The notes: generated by a model not told the origin, from the sequence alone. 38,289 bases of DNA from Arsenophonus endosymbiont of Aleurodicus floccissimus (GCF_900343025.1 NZ_OUND01000008.1:1-38289); one strand, 5' to 3'; counted from the stretch's first letter, positions 27,836 to 35,503 are shown. Numbers and translations are program-made.

Positions 27836-28330
27836 GTGAATGCTATGCCCAAAAAACAGGCAAAAAAACCAAAACCCCAAAAGGTAGTAAAACAGCAGCC
27901 CAAGAAGCTGGTTGAAAAACCTAAACAGGAAGTGAAGGTTAAAACACCAAAACCGCCGATTCCTCCGAAAAAGCGATTGCCGTTAGAAGAAGCCATCTCA
28001 CAGATAACCACTTTTTGGCCTTATCTTTTCCCTGATGGCAAGTTATGCCCAATGAAAATTGGTATCCAGCAAGATATGTGGAAGGATGTGAAGGGAAAAT
28101 CATTACCGATAGCCAGAAGGCACTTGAAAGCCTGTTTAGGCAGTATTGGTCATCATACTGATTATCGCGCACTTATCCAGTTAGGCGCATTTCGTTATGA
28201 CAAAGACGGTCAGAAAGTCAGTGAGGTCACCCAAGCGGATGTTGACGATAATCTGCAACGTTTGGCACGACGAAATAAATCAAACTATAAATCTCCTGTT
28301 GCTCATGCTGATTTGGCGTTGGGAAAATGA
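27836..28330 (+). CDS. finO: FinO/ProQ-domain RNA chaperone
   Basis: A 164-residue (or 161, from the ATG at 27845) protein with a lysine/proline-rich N-terminal tail and a FinO/ProQ domain from about residue 50: LPLEEAISQITTFWPYLFPD, LCPMKIGIQQDMWKDVKGKS, RRHLKACLGSIGHHTDYRAL and GAFRYDKDGQKVSEVTQ. On F-like plasmids FinO stabilises the antisense RNA FinP and represses traJ. The frame is intact while its target operon is not. Some plasmid ProQ/FinO proteins regulate host genes instead. No finP or traJ candidate was identified. Confidence 0.88.
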   Translation: MNAMPKKQAKKPKPQKVVKQQPKKLVEKPKQEVKVKTPKPPIPPKKRLPLEEAISQITTFWPYLFPDGKLCPMKIGIQQDMWKDVKGKSLPIARRHLKACLGSIGHHTDYRALIQLGAFRYDKDGQKVSEVTQADVDDNLQRLARRNKSNYKSPVAHADLALGK

Positions 28331-28424
28331 TTCTCGCTGGTATGAAGCGGAACTCTGTTATGATTTATTTGGTGATTTATTGCTTACATCTTCAGCGTTT
28401 GAGCGGATTGGGTCATCGACTTAA
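28290..28424 (+). pseudogene. WGR-domain fragment
   Basis: A short frame with WENDSRWYEAELCYDLFGDL and FERIGSS, a WGR-like pattern (YEAEL...DLFG...RIGS) where the usual WGRIGS has become FERIGS. It overlaps the end of finO in another frame. The rest of the gene is absent, and a MITE-like element begins 15 bases later. Probably a relic. Confidence 0.4.
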
Positions 28425-28438
28425 TTGTCAACGATCAC

Positions 28439-28783
28439 TGAAAACTGATCCACTTTTTAGCTAAATACGATCAATCAAAATTGATCCACACAATTCTTTT
28501 TATGGTTTTTATGCCGTAGGAATGGAAGGCGAAAAAAATACTTATAAAGTTCTCATATGTTTCATTTCGCTAATACGCGAGTGAAGCGAACCTCATTACT
28601 CACATGGTGCATAAAACCGCGTCAGCCCACTGCTAAGCCGATTTTTGGTTGAAGGATTACTGATGTGACAGGTTCAATATGAGTGTACTTTGAGTCATCT
28701 TTCATGTTGGATTTTAGTCGGTTTCTCTGAACATTTTTTTGAGGATGGTGCCGCTTAAATTGGCAAAGTGGATCAGTTTTGCA
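28439..28783. mobile_element. non-autonomous IS21-like element (MITE-like), 345 bp
   Basis: The left end reads tgaaaactgatccacttttt; the right end, reversed, reads tgcaaaactgatccacttt. These are inverted repeats with one inserted base, and they start with TG and end with CA like IS21-family termini. An extra gatcaatcaaaattgatcca lies inside the left end, as in IS21 multi-site ends. There is no transposase gene inside. The right end abuts a gene fragment (28783-28908). No clear target duplication was found. Confidence 0.65.
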
Positions 28784-28908
28784 TGATCGGTGACATTAAT
28801 GGGCAAAATACGAAAATCGTTTCTGATTTACTTACAGGGGTTGCCTCTCTTCATGCCATTGACAGGCAACGCCGGAAAAGAAAAAATCCTTATCATCGGG
28901 TAGAGTAA
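28783..28908 (+). pseudogene. gene 3' fragment, paralogue of the 33697-33879 frame
   Basis: A 41-codon frame reading MIGDINGQNTKIVSDLLTGV and ending RKRKNPYHRVE. The frame 33697-33879 (minus) ends IVSDLLSGITKLHAIDKK, then RNRKNPYHRIE, so both are diverged copies of the C-terminus of one unrecognised gene. Upstream, the MITE-like element has replaced the 5' part; its last bases supply the ATG. Confidence 0.55.
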
Positions 28909-28918
28909 TCTTATATTC

Positions 28919-29113
28919 ATTAAGCCTGTTGCTCAATAGCAAAATTAATTGTGACTTACAAAAAAACTAGCTGTTGATGATAAAATAATCAATTTTTGCA
29001 TTAAAAATGACCCGCATAAGATTAAAAAATAACCTATTTTTGTGTTTTTTAGATGTATCTAACTTGTTTTTATTGAAAGCAGTTTTATTTCACTATTGAG
29101 CAACAGGCTTAAT
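28919..29113. mobile_element. 195-bp MITE-like element with 21-bp perfect inverted ends
   Basis: The 21-base sequence attaagcctgttgctcaatag at 28919 is exactly inverted at 29093-29113. Between lie about 150 AT-rich bases without a gene. The right end lies inside the qmcA remnant and supplies its last codons and stop (IKPVAQ-TAG). Size and perfect ends suggest a recent miniature transposable element. No target-site duplication is clear. Confidence 0.7.
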
Positions 29114-29536
29114 ATGCAGTAATCGACTGTTGATATTATCTCCTTGTGATAACATTTCATCCAATTCCATCGAGCCTAATACGGTACGGAAGTTAGTCAT
29201 CGTTAAATTGACAATGGCTAATTGCATATTACTAACTTCATAAGCGGCTTTCACTGGGTCGATGACCTGCATAAAACAGACAGCATCAATAGTAACATTA
29301 TCATTATCACGGGAAATCACTTCCTGGGAGGGAATATCTAGTACCTGCTCCATCATATTAATTTTTCGGCCAACACGATCCATAAACGGTACAACGATGT
29401 TTAAACCTGGCATCAATGTTTTCGTATAACGCCCAAATCGTTCGACTGTCCACTGATAACCTTGGGGCAAAATTTTAACAGAAGAAACTACAACGATCAG
29501 CGCGACAATAATAAGGATTGGGATAACTGTTAACAT
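29093..29536 (-). pseudogene. qmcA: QmcA (SPFH/stomatin family), truncated
   Basis: The N-terminal 140 residues of QmcA (YbbK, about 305 residues in E. coli), an inner-membrane SPFH protein linked to membrane-protease control. [17 protein letters not shown] is the membrane anchor; [40 protein letters not shown] and [12 protein letters not shown] match closely. The protein stops after NSRLLH with a foreign tail IKPVAQ from an inserted element; the coiled-coil C-terminal half is missing. It is a displaced chromosomal gene whose 5' end was captured by the plasmid. A truncated anchor-plus-SPFH fragment could still be made, but activity is unlikely. Confidence 0.9.
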
Positions 29537-29636
29537 ATTTAGATCCTGTCAGGATAGATATAGATTTTTATATTAGGAGAATTGATGATATTTAACATAA
29601 AATTATCTACTTAGCATAGAAAAAGTAGAATGTCCC

Positions 29637-29665
29637 CTTGAAAATTTCCTAACGTACCCAATAAA
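29637..29665 (+). promoter_or_regulatory. sigma-32 (heat-shock) promoter of hsp20 copy B
   Basis: CTTGAAA (29637-29643), a 13-base spacer and CCCAATAAA (29657-29665) fit the RpoH consensus CTTGAAA-N13-15-CCCCATnT closely. It lies 46 bases before the ATG, giving a leader with aaaaggagg. This supports heat-inducible expression of the second small heat-shock gene. Confidence 0.75.
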
Positions 29666-29710
29666 ATAATATAGAAACGTTGTATCAATAAGCGTAAAAG
29701 GAGGACAAAA

Positions 29711-30199
29711 ATGGCTTGTCGTTCTTTTTCTCTTATCCCAATGCTCAATGATAACCTGTTATCTGACCGGTTTACTCAAATGGATAAATTGTTTAGCCGA
29801 ATAACTGGTGAAAAACCTTTGTCAGATATTCCGACTTACAATTTACAGAAAAAAGATAAAGAAAATTTAGAACTCACAGTAACGGTTCCTGGTTATAAAC
29901 AACACGAGTTAGATATATCGGTACTGAATAATAAACTGACCATCAGCGTAAAAAGTGAAACGGAGAAAGAAGAAGAAAGTAATGATAGCAAAAAAGAGAA
30001 ATGGTTATATAAAGGTATTGATAAAAAAGGCTTTTCGATGAGTTTTGACCTTGACCATCGCATAAGGATCCAAAATGCTAATTTAGCAGATGGATTGCTA
30101 ACATTAATTTTTAATTATGAAATACCGGAAGAACAAAAACCACAAAAAATTATTATTGGTCAAAAATCTCAACCAGACGTTATTGAACATAAAACTTAA
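29711..30199 (+). CDS. small heat-shock protein, IbpA/Hsp20 family, copy B
   Basis: A 162-residue paralogue of copy A at 136-624, differing at about 20 scattered residues and a larger number of bases, with no indels. So the two are old duplicates under protein-level constraint, not a recent copy. The alpha-crystallin core (ELTVTVPGYKQHELDIS, LADGLLTLIFNYEIP) is intact. It has a good ribosome site (aaaaggagg) and a sigma-32 promoter. It converges on a traM gene over a shared terminator, just as copy A does. It probably acts as a holdase during heat or oxidative stress. Confidence 0.95.
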   Translation: MACRSFSLIPMLNDNLLSDRFTQMDKLFSRITGEKPLSDIPTYNLQKKDKENLELTVTVPGYKQHELDISVLNNKLTISVKSETEKEEESNDSKKEKWLYKGIDKKGFSMSFDLDHRIRIQNANLADGLLTLIFNYEIPEEQKPQKIIIGQKSQPDVIEHKT

Positions 30200-30204
30200 T
30201 TTAA

Positions 30205-30229
30205 TAATGCCCCAAAATTAGGGGCATTA
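30205..30229. terminator. hairpin terminator between hsp20-B and traM-B
   Basis: Arms taatgcccc and ggggcatta around aaaatta. It is similar in place and sequence (gcccc-aaaatta-gggg) to the terminator after copy A, showing that the gene pair was duplicated as a block. Confidence 0.8.
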
Positions 30230-30253
30230 TTTATTTCATCATAAATTAACTGT

Positions 30254-30643
30254 TTATTTATGATTAAAAAAATAATTAAGTTTATATTTCACCTCTGATA
30301 AATATTTTTGATAGTGTTCCTCTGTACCTTGATGTTTAGCTTTATCGATATCACCACGACCACCGAGAAAAATAGTATTTGTAAAGTATTCTGTTTTTAA
30401 AACAGATTCAGCAATTAACGCTAATTTATCATCGACAGAAATAGAAGGTGTTTCATTAGAAACTTTATCTATATTTTTCATAATACGAGAGCCTAATTTA
30501 AGCATTTTTAATGCAATTGCTGTTCGATTACAGGATGATTTTCCTTCACCATCATTAATCCTTTTTTCAGAAATAGCATCAATAACATCGACAACCTATT
30601 TAGGAATACGTACAGTAACTTTATAATCTTCAGGAATCATCAT
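30254..30643 (-). pseudogene. traM: TraM oriT-binding protein, copy B, with an amber codon
   Basis: F-type TraM (about 127 residues), the tetrameric protein that binds oriT and TraD. The start is MMIPEDYKVTVRIPK, then TAG (30596-30598), then VVDVIDAISEKRINDGEGKS and MLKLGSRIMKNIDK, ending KYKLNYFFNHK. N-terminal VTVRIPK is the ribbon-helix-helix strand. Without the amber it would be full length, 129 codons. The ATG within (30505) would give only the C-terminal tetramer. The layout, with traM reading away from a non-coding block beyond which lies a transglycosylase gene, is that of the F oriT region. Confidence 0.85.
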
Positions 30644-31169
30644 TAATAAACCAAATTAAACTTACAAATATTTAAAAAATGATTATGCCATTAATTGCTG
30701 TTTTTTGATTTTAATGGCGTAGTTATAAAAATAAATTAAAATCAATTAGATAAGATAATGGCAAATGCTGGCATTTTAAGTTAAAAATTAATTTTTAATG
30801 GCCATTGCCATCATATTTATTTTTATCAAAAATAATAATAAAATCAAAAAAAATTAAATTAAAATTTTAATAAAATTATATAGATATAAAATAAGCCATA
30901 AAGAATCTAAATATATTATTTCCTTAAATAACAATTAGTTGGCAAATAATCGTTTTTATGCTATTTTTTAATGTAAAAATTAATAATTATATATAGATAA
31001 TTTAATAAAAAATAAGTATTTTGCATGTAGTGTGTAAGTTAGTGTATGAAAAGCGGATTTAGGGAGGTAACATTGATAGTCTTTATTGGAATGTTTTTAA
31101 AAAATCCTTTTGCTTTATAGGGGCGACAATATGCCGAATTGTTCTTACTTTTGAATAAAGAGATTCGGG
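30644..31169. other. probable oriT region
   Basis: About 525 AT-rich bases between divergent traM and the transglycosylase gene, the exact place of oriT in F between traM and gene X/orf169. At 31017-31037, attttgcatgtagtgtgtaag resembles the F nic region tttttgcgtggggtgtggtgc in 13 of 21 bases, including ttttgc and the core gtgtg; the cut would follow 31033. Upstream lie many short inverted repeats (for example atggcaaatgctggcatt and aatggccattgccat) and IHF-like AT tracts. Transfer would send the transglycosylase side first, as in F. The cut itself is a prediction. Confidence 0.6.
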
Positions 31170-31667
31170 ATGAAAATTAAAAATTTAATGTGTCTATTTT
31201 TTCTTATTATTTCAAAAATATCACTTACCGATTGTTTTTATAGAGCAGGAAGCTATTATAAAATAAACCCGGATTATTTAAGAGAGATTGCCTGGCAAGA
31301 GTCCAATTTTGATCCAGCAAAAAACAAAAATAAAGATGGCTTGTTCGATTTAGGGGTTATCCAAATTAATAGCCAAACCTTTAACGTAATTAAAAATGAA
31401 TACCCTACGTTAACTGAAACTGACTTAATCAATCATCCTTGTTTAAATATTCATATTAGTGCAATGATTTTAAGTCGTAACTTTGTTAGCTACGGCAAAA
31501 ATTGGTTAGCCGTAGGCATGTATAACGCTGGAATGAAAAATACCAATACATTAATTAAAAATCGTTACCATTATGCCAGAAAAATTTATCAAAATTATCA
31601 AAAAATAAAATCCGGAAAAATGAATGAGAATAAAATTTACGGGTCGCTGGAAGAAAAAAAGTCTTAA
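31170..31667 (+). CDS. lytic transglycosylase, VirB1/orf169-like
   Basis: A 165-residue secreted protein with a signal peptide (MKIKNLMCLFFLIISKISLT) and an SLT-type transglycosylase fold: IAWQESNFDPAKNKN with the catalytic Glu (ES), LGVIQINSQTF, and YNAGMKNTN. It resembles orf169/geneX, IagB and PilT (P19) of plasmids and secretion systems, which cut peptidoglycan for machine assembly. It is the first gene of the presumed leading region. The last 14 codons overlap the next gene in a different frame, so the original end may differ. No lesion is seen. Confidence 0.88.
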   Translation: MKIKNLMCLFFLIISKISLTDCFYRAGSYYKINPDYLREIAWQESNFDPAKNKNKDGLFDLGVIQINSQTFNVIKNEYPTLTETDLINHPCLNIHISAMILSRNFVSYGKNWLAVGMYNAGMKNTNTLIKNRYHYARKIYQNYQKIKSGKMNENKIYGSLEEKKS

Positions 31668-31920
31668 GAAGGAAATTTATGAAGCGATTGAGGAATTACA
31701 ATTTTATGGCATTGAATTTCTCTCCGGCGTTAATCTTTATTTTCATGGTAAAAATATTAATTTTGATAAAATTGATATTAGGAACGAAAATCATACCCCT
31801 GTCATGTTTATTTATGATAATAATATTCCGGTTATAAAACTACGCAAAAATAAAAAAAGAAAAGCACCCGTTATTAGCCTTACTGATTTTAAAAAAGATA
31901 AAACCAGAAAAGATAATTAA
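31624..31920 (+). CDS. unknown protein, 98 residues, member of a two-gene family on this plasmid
   Basis: A basic protein: MRIKFTGRWKKKS, EAIEELQFYGIEFLSGVNLY, DIRNENHTPVMFIYDNNIP, and a lysine-rich tail. A second copy (36340-36633, minus) is about 85 percent identical, with the differences mostly in the tail and with no indels. It overlaps the transglycosylase end. No family is recognised. It may bind nucleic acid, given its charge, but nothing else supports that. Confidence 0.65.
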   Translation: MRIKFTGRWKKKSLKKEIYEAIEELQFYGIEFLSGVNLYFHGKNINFDKIDIRNENHTPVMFIYDNNIPVIKLRKNKKRKAPVISLTDFKKDKTRKDN

Positions 31921-32016
31921 TTACACAACCTGTTTTTATTTGGGTAAATTATTACGCCAAAATTCTCATCATCGGTTTTCCCTAAATTTCTTAACAGAGG
32001 AAATATTAATCAAAAT

Positions 32017-33432
32017 TTATTTCATATTCTTTGCTGAGCTAAAGGCTTCTAATGTTTCTTTTCTAGCTTTGGAATGATCAATGATAGGTAATGGATAATC
32101 TAAAGTAGTCTGATTTTCTTCAGCGCATAGATGAGGAATATGTATATACTTATCTGGTACTTGATTGAGTTCGGGTAACCAACGACGAATAAAAATCCCA
32201 TTTGGATCAAAACGTTTACCTTGGGTTGTAGGATTAAAAATTCTAAAGTGAGGCATAGCATCTGTACCCGTCGATGCAGCCCACTGCCAGCCACCATTGT
32301 TTGCCGCAAAATCGCCATCCAATAATTGAGTCATAAAATAATGCTCTCCCTTACGCCAATCTATCAGTAGGTCTTTAACCAGGAAACTTGCCGTAATCAT
32401 TCGCAAACGATTGTGCATCCATCCCGTTTTATTTAGTTGTCGCATACCTGCGTCAACAATCGGATAACCAGTAAGACCCTGCTGCCAGGCCAACAACATA
32501 GCCTCATCATTTTTCCACTGCACTCGGTCTGTCCAGTCAATAAAAGGTTTATTTTTACATAAAAAAGGATGAGCAACGATTAAATGATGGTAAAATTCAC
32601 GCCAAATTAACTCATTTAACCAGATAAAAGCACCATCTCTATTTTCTAATAAATTAGGATGTTCAGTTCTTAATCTATTAAAACATTGCCGAGGGGAAAG
32701 AACACCAACAGCTAAATAGGGGGACAAACAACTTGTACCATCAATAGCAGGGATATCTCTTGTTTTTTGATAATTTTTAACATTTTCACGACAAAAATTC
32801 CGTAATTTAGCTAATGCAACCTTTTCACCGGAAGGAAACGCCTCTGATTTGTAGATATCATTTAAGTAGGGAAGGATAGGATTTATAGAAACTCCACCAC
32901 CCTTTCGCATTTTAGGTGCCGGCAGAGAACAAACTTCGGTTTTGATTAATTGTTTAATAAAGGCATAACTAAATGGCGTAAATACTTTATACATCTCATT
33001 ATTAACATTTAAAACAGAACCTGGAGACAAAAGAACACTATCATCAAAACTACGAATTACAACTTTATTGCCTATAATATATTCCAACTGCTGGTCTCGC
33101 CTAAGCTCATTGAATTCATATTGTCGATTAAAAAATACTTCACTGATTTTTTCTTTTTGACAAAATTCTCTTAACCAATCTAATGATGCACTAAAATCGG
33201 CACATTGTTGATAAATAAGAGGAATACCTAATTCAGCAAGACCGTGTTGTAACTTTATTAAGTTATCGTGAATAAAAGCGATTTGACGCACTGATATATG
33301 ATGTTTTTGCCATTGTTTAGGCGTAGCCATATAAACCGCGATAATTTTCACATATTGATCCTGACATGCATTAAATAGCGCTGTGTTGTCTGTAATACGA
33401 AGATCATTACGAAACCAAACAAGACGAGTCAT
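32017..33432 (-). CDS. phrB: deoxyribodipyrimidine photolyase
   Basis: A complete 471-residue class I CPD photolyase (E. coli PhrB, 472). It repairs UV cyclobutane dimers using blue light, with FAD and an antenna cofactor. Landmarks: MTRLVWFRNDLRITDNTAL, SCLSPYLAVGVLSPRQC, WREFYHHLIVAHP, YPIVDAGMRQLNKTGWMHNR, LDGDFAANNGGWQWAASTGT and HFRIFNP. The FAD-pocket and tryptophan-chain regions are present. No frameshift or stop is seen over 1.4 kb, in contrast to the transfer genes, suggesting selection. It is alone, with no clear operon partner. Plasmid carriage is unusual. Confidence 0.96.
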   Translation of the reverse strand: MTRLVWFRNDLRITDNTALFNACQDQYVKIIAVYMATPKQWQKHHISVRQIAFIHDNLIKLQHGLAELGIPLIYQQCADFSASLDWLREFCQKEKISEVFFNRQYEFNELRRDQQLEYIIGNKVVIRSFDDSVLLSPGSVLNVNNEMYKVFTPFSYAFIKQLIKTEVCSLPAPKMRKGGGVSINPILPYLNDIYKSEAFPSGEKVALAKLRNFCRENVKNYQKTRDIPAIDGTSCLSPYLAVGVLSPRQCFNRLRTEHPNLLENRDGAFIWLNELIWREFYHHLIVAHPFLCKNKPFIDWTDRVQWKNDEAMLLAWQQGLTGYPIVDAGMRQLNKTGWMHNRLRMITASFLVKDLLIDWRKGEHYFMTQLLDGDFAANNGGWQWAASTGTDAMPHFRIFNPTTQGKRFDPNGIFIRRWLPELNQVPDKYIHIPHLCAEENQTTLDYPLPIIDHSKARKETLEAFSSAKNMK

Positions 33433-33474
33433 GTTAAATGCCTTCCAAAAACAACGAAAAGTAATAAGTCCGAA

Positions 33475-33658
33475 TTACTTACTTTCCAGTGTCTTTTTTA
33501 AATTAAGATAAAATTTTTCTGCTATGTCGTGCAAATCTTCGCACTCATCTTCATAATCATCCAGACTAAGTTGATTGAGCTTATCTAAATAAAAGTAGTA
33601 AGGTTTGGTTTTTTATGAAGCCGACCATATTCAGGGCAGAGAGTTTTTGTTTTGTCAT
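33475..33658 (-). pseudogene. small frameshifted ORF, about 60 codons
   Basis: Begins MTKQKLSALNMVGFIK and, after loss of one base from the A6 coding run (T6 at 33609-33614), continues KPYYFYLDKLNQLSLDDYED to TAA. The acidic C-terminal part looks gene-like. No family is recognised. It follows the 33697-33879 frame in the same direction. Confidence 0.4.
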
Positions 33659-33696
33659 TGTTTGTTAAAACGTTCAGTAAAAGATTTGATATAAGG

Positions 33697-33879
33697 TTAT
33701 TCTATACGATGATAAGGATTCTTTCTGTTCCTTCGTTTTTTGTCGATCGCATGGAGTTTTGTAATACCGCTAAGCAAATCAGAAACAATTTCGGTCTTTT
33801 GTCCATGAAGATGATTACCTATAAAATCCTCCAAAAAATTGGCGAAATCAAATAAATCACTTATTAAAAATAATACCAA
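33697..33879 (-). CDS. small protein with TTG start, paralogue of the 28783-28908 fragment
   Basis: Sixty codons from a TTG: the N-terminal MVLFLISDLFDFANFLEDF is partly hydrophobic, then HLHGQKTEIVSDLLSGITK and RNRKNPYHRIE. The C-terminal 40 residues match the fragment at 28783-28908, so this is a conserved gene tail. Its true start may be different, for example a lost ATG. No family is recognised. Confidence 0.45.
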   Translation of the reverse strand: MVLFLISDLFDFANFLEDFIGNHLHGQKTEIVSDLLSGITKLHAIDKKRRNRKNPYHRIE

Positions 33880-34025
33880 AATAAACCCAGATTGGGTTTT
33901 TATTTTATTGTTTTCGTTAAATGGTTTATTTAATTAATCAAATTGGGTTTATTTTTTGTTTTTATTTTAATTTTTTATTTATGGGTTACTATTGGTGATT
34001 AAATTAATACCAATAAGTATTTTTT
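33880..34025. promoter_or_regulatory. terminator and repeat-rich region upstream of parM (parC candidate)
   Basis: A hairpin (aaaccca/tgggttt, 33883-33899) followed by T-rich sequence can end transcription on the plus strand. Repeats of tgggttt/tggtttatt follow, at about 33913, 33944 and 33981. In R1 the centromere parC, made of direct repeats bound by ParR, lies just before parM. This makes the region the candidate centromere, but repeats are too diverged to call with confidence. Confidence 0.4.
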
Positions 34026-35035
34026 ATGCAAAGATATTTTGTGATGATGGCTCTACTTTTGTAAAGCTGACTTACGCTGATAAGCAAAAAAAAACTAGTG
34101 ACAAAAATAACAGAAACTTCATTTTTAGCGGGAAACTGGAAGTTTGCTTTTGGGCAAAACACTTATAACTATGAAATAGATGGCAAACGTTATTCTTTTA
34201 ACGATGGGATTAATAATGCTAGTGAAACCACAACGGTTAATTATCAATATAGTGATGAAAACTTGCTCTCTGTTCATCATGCTTTACTGAATACCGATTT
34301 AACTCCCTGTGAAATAGAATTATATGTGACATGACCCTTATGCGAGTTCTTCAATGAACAGTGTCAAAATAACATAAAAAATATAGAATAGAAAGGAAAA
34401 AAGCCAATTTATTAAGAGAAATAAAATATCATGATGGAGAAGGTTACAAAGATACCTTCAAAATAAAAAAAGTTCATGTTAGTCCAGAATCTTTAACCGC
34501 TTTACACGAAAGGTTTAAATATAACGATGTTAATGATTATGAATCGTCTCTGATTGTAGATTGAGGCAGAACGACGTTAGATTGTGGTGTTGTTTTAGGG
34601 AAATTCAAGCAATTAACACATGTGATTGCAGAGCCGTCATTAGGTGTTTCTTCGGTCATTAAAAGAATCCAAAAAATAGTTAAATCCGAGACGAATATAG
34701 GCTTAACTTACGCTTCTGCTAATAACTTAATGTTAGATATTTTTTATAAAAAATATGAGTTTTTAAGTTTGCTGGTAAATCGGGAGCAGCAAAAATCAGA
34801 CAGGATAAAATCAGAAACTGAAGATGCGATAAATAATTTATCCGTATTGGTATCCGGTAAGCTAAAAACGTTTAATGAATTTCAGCGAATTTATCTTATC
34901 GGAGGGGGGTCATCCTTAATTAAAGATAAAATTATTAAAGATTTTGAACATTTAAAGAACAAGATATATCAAGTTCCTGATTCGCAATTTGCCTTAGTCA
35001 AATCGATTGCTAATATGATTTTAGGGGACGATTAA
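34026..35035 (+). pseudogene. parM: ParM/StbA actin-like partition ATPase, broken
   Basis: Relic of ParM (R1 StbA, about 320 residues), the actin-like ATPase that pushes plasmid copies apart. The start reads ATGCAAAG, one G short of ATG-GCA-AAG; the frame then gives IFCDDGSTFVKL, like the ParM phosphate-1 motif. A second shift lies in an A9 run (34086-34094, one base too many), followed by FLAGNWKFAFGQNTYNYEID and LLSVHHALLNTDL. TGA stands at the Leu of R1 TLPLTEY; next comes a five-base duplication (atagaatagaaagg, original probably atagaaagg, N-I-E-R-K) and TGA inside IVD*GRTTLDCG, another Leu position. The C-terminal 137 codons (LIGGGSSLIKDKI) are open. ParR downstream is intact. Confidence 0.9.
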
Positions 35036-35332
35036 ATGAGTGATAAAAGAAAGAAAATCATTGTACATATTCATCCAGATTCCTTCAGAGAAGACAAATT
35101 CGCCGATGAAATGCTTGATCAACAGTTAATCAAAAAAGGCGATTTTCTGAAGAAATGTTTCTTATCAGGCTTGGCTTTGCATTTAGCTGATCATCGATTG
35201 CCCAATATGATTTCCTGTCTATTAGATGAAAATTTTAATCTTGAACAATTGCATAACGTTTTGTCTTTTATCTCAAAGTCAGATAGCCCTACAAAAAAAG
35301 AAAATATTTCAGAAGAAAAAAGTGTTAGATGA
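35036..35332 (+). CDS. parR: ParR/StbB centromere-binding protein
   Basis: A 98-residue protein directly after parM, with the next ATG one base after the parM stop. MSDKRKKIIVHIHPDSFRED resembles the start of R1 ParR, and LKKCFLSGLALHLADHRLPN, followed by LLDEN, matches its ribbon-helix-helix region. It would bind the parC repeats and repress the operon. It is intact, yet its motor ParM is not. It could still act as a regulator. Confidence 0.85.
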   Translation: MSDKRKKIIVHIHPDSFREDKFADEMLDQQLIKKGDFLKKCFLSGLALHLADHRLPNMISCLLDENFNLEQLHNVLSFISKSDSPTKKENISEEKSVR

Positions 35333-35503
35333 AATAAAAAATAACTTGTTGCTTGGGTAATATCAGAAATCGAGAAAGGATGTCGCCGCTAATAGCGGCT
35401 CCGCTTATGTTTTCCCTACCGGATATTAGAAGCACAGCGAAAGAAGAATATCGCTTAAATAGATTTAATTCCGCTTAGAAATAAGCTTTATCAATCGCAT
35501 TAA
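35333..35503. other. intergenic region with short hairpin
   Basis: No gene is seen. A 6-bp hairpin (gccgct/agcggc, 35385-35399) lies near the start. The stretch may contain the degraded N-terminus of the methylase. Confidence 0.35.

Noticed and set aside
30644-31169. Small genes in the AT-rich block between traM-B and the transglycosylase
   Set aside because: No frame has a plausible start, ribosome site and composition; the place and nic-like motif point to oriT.
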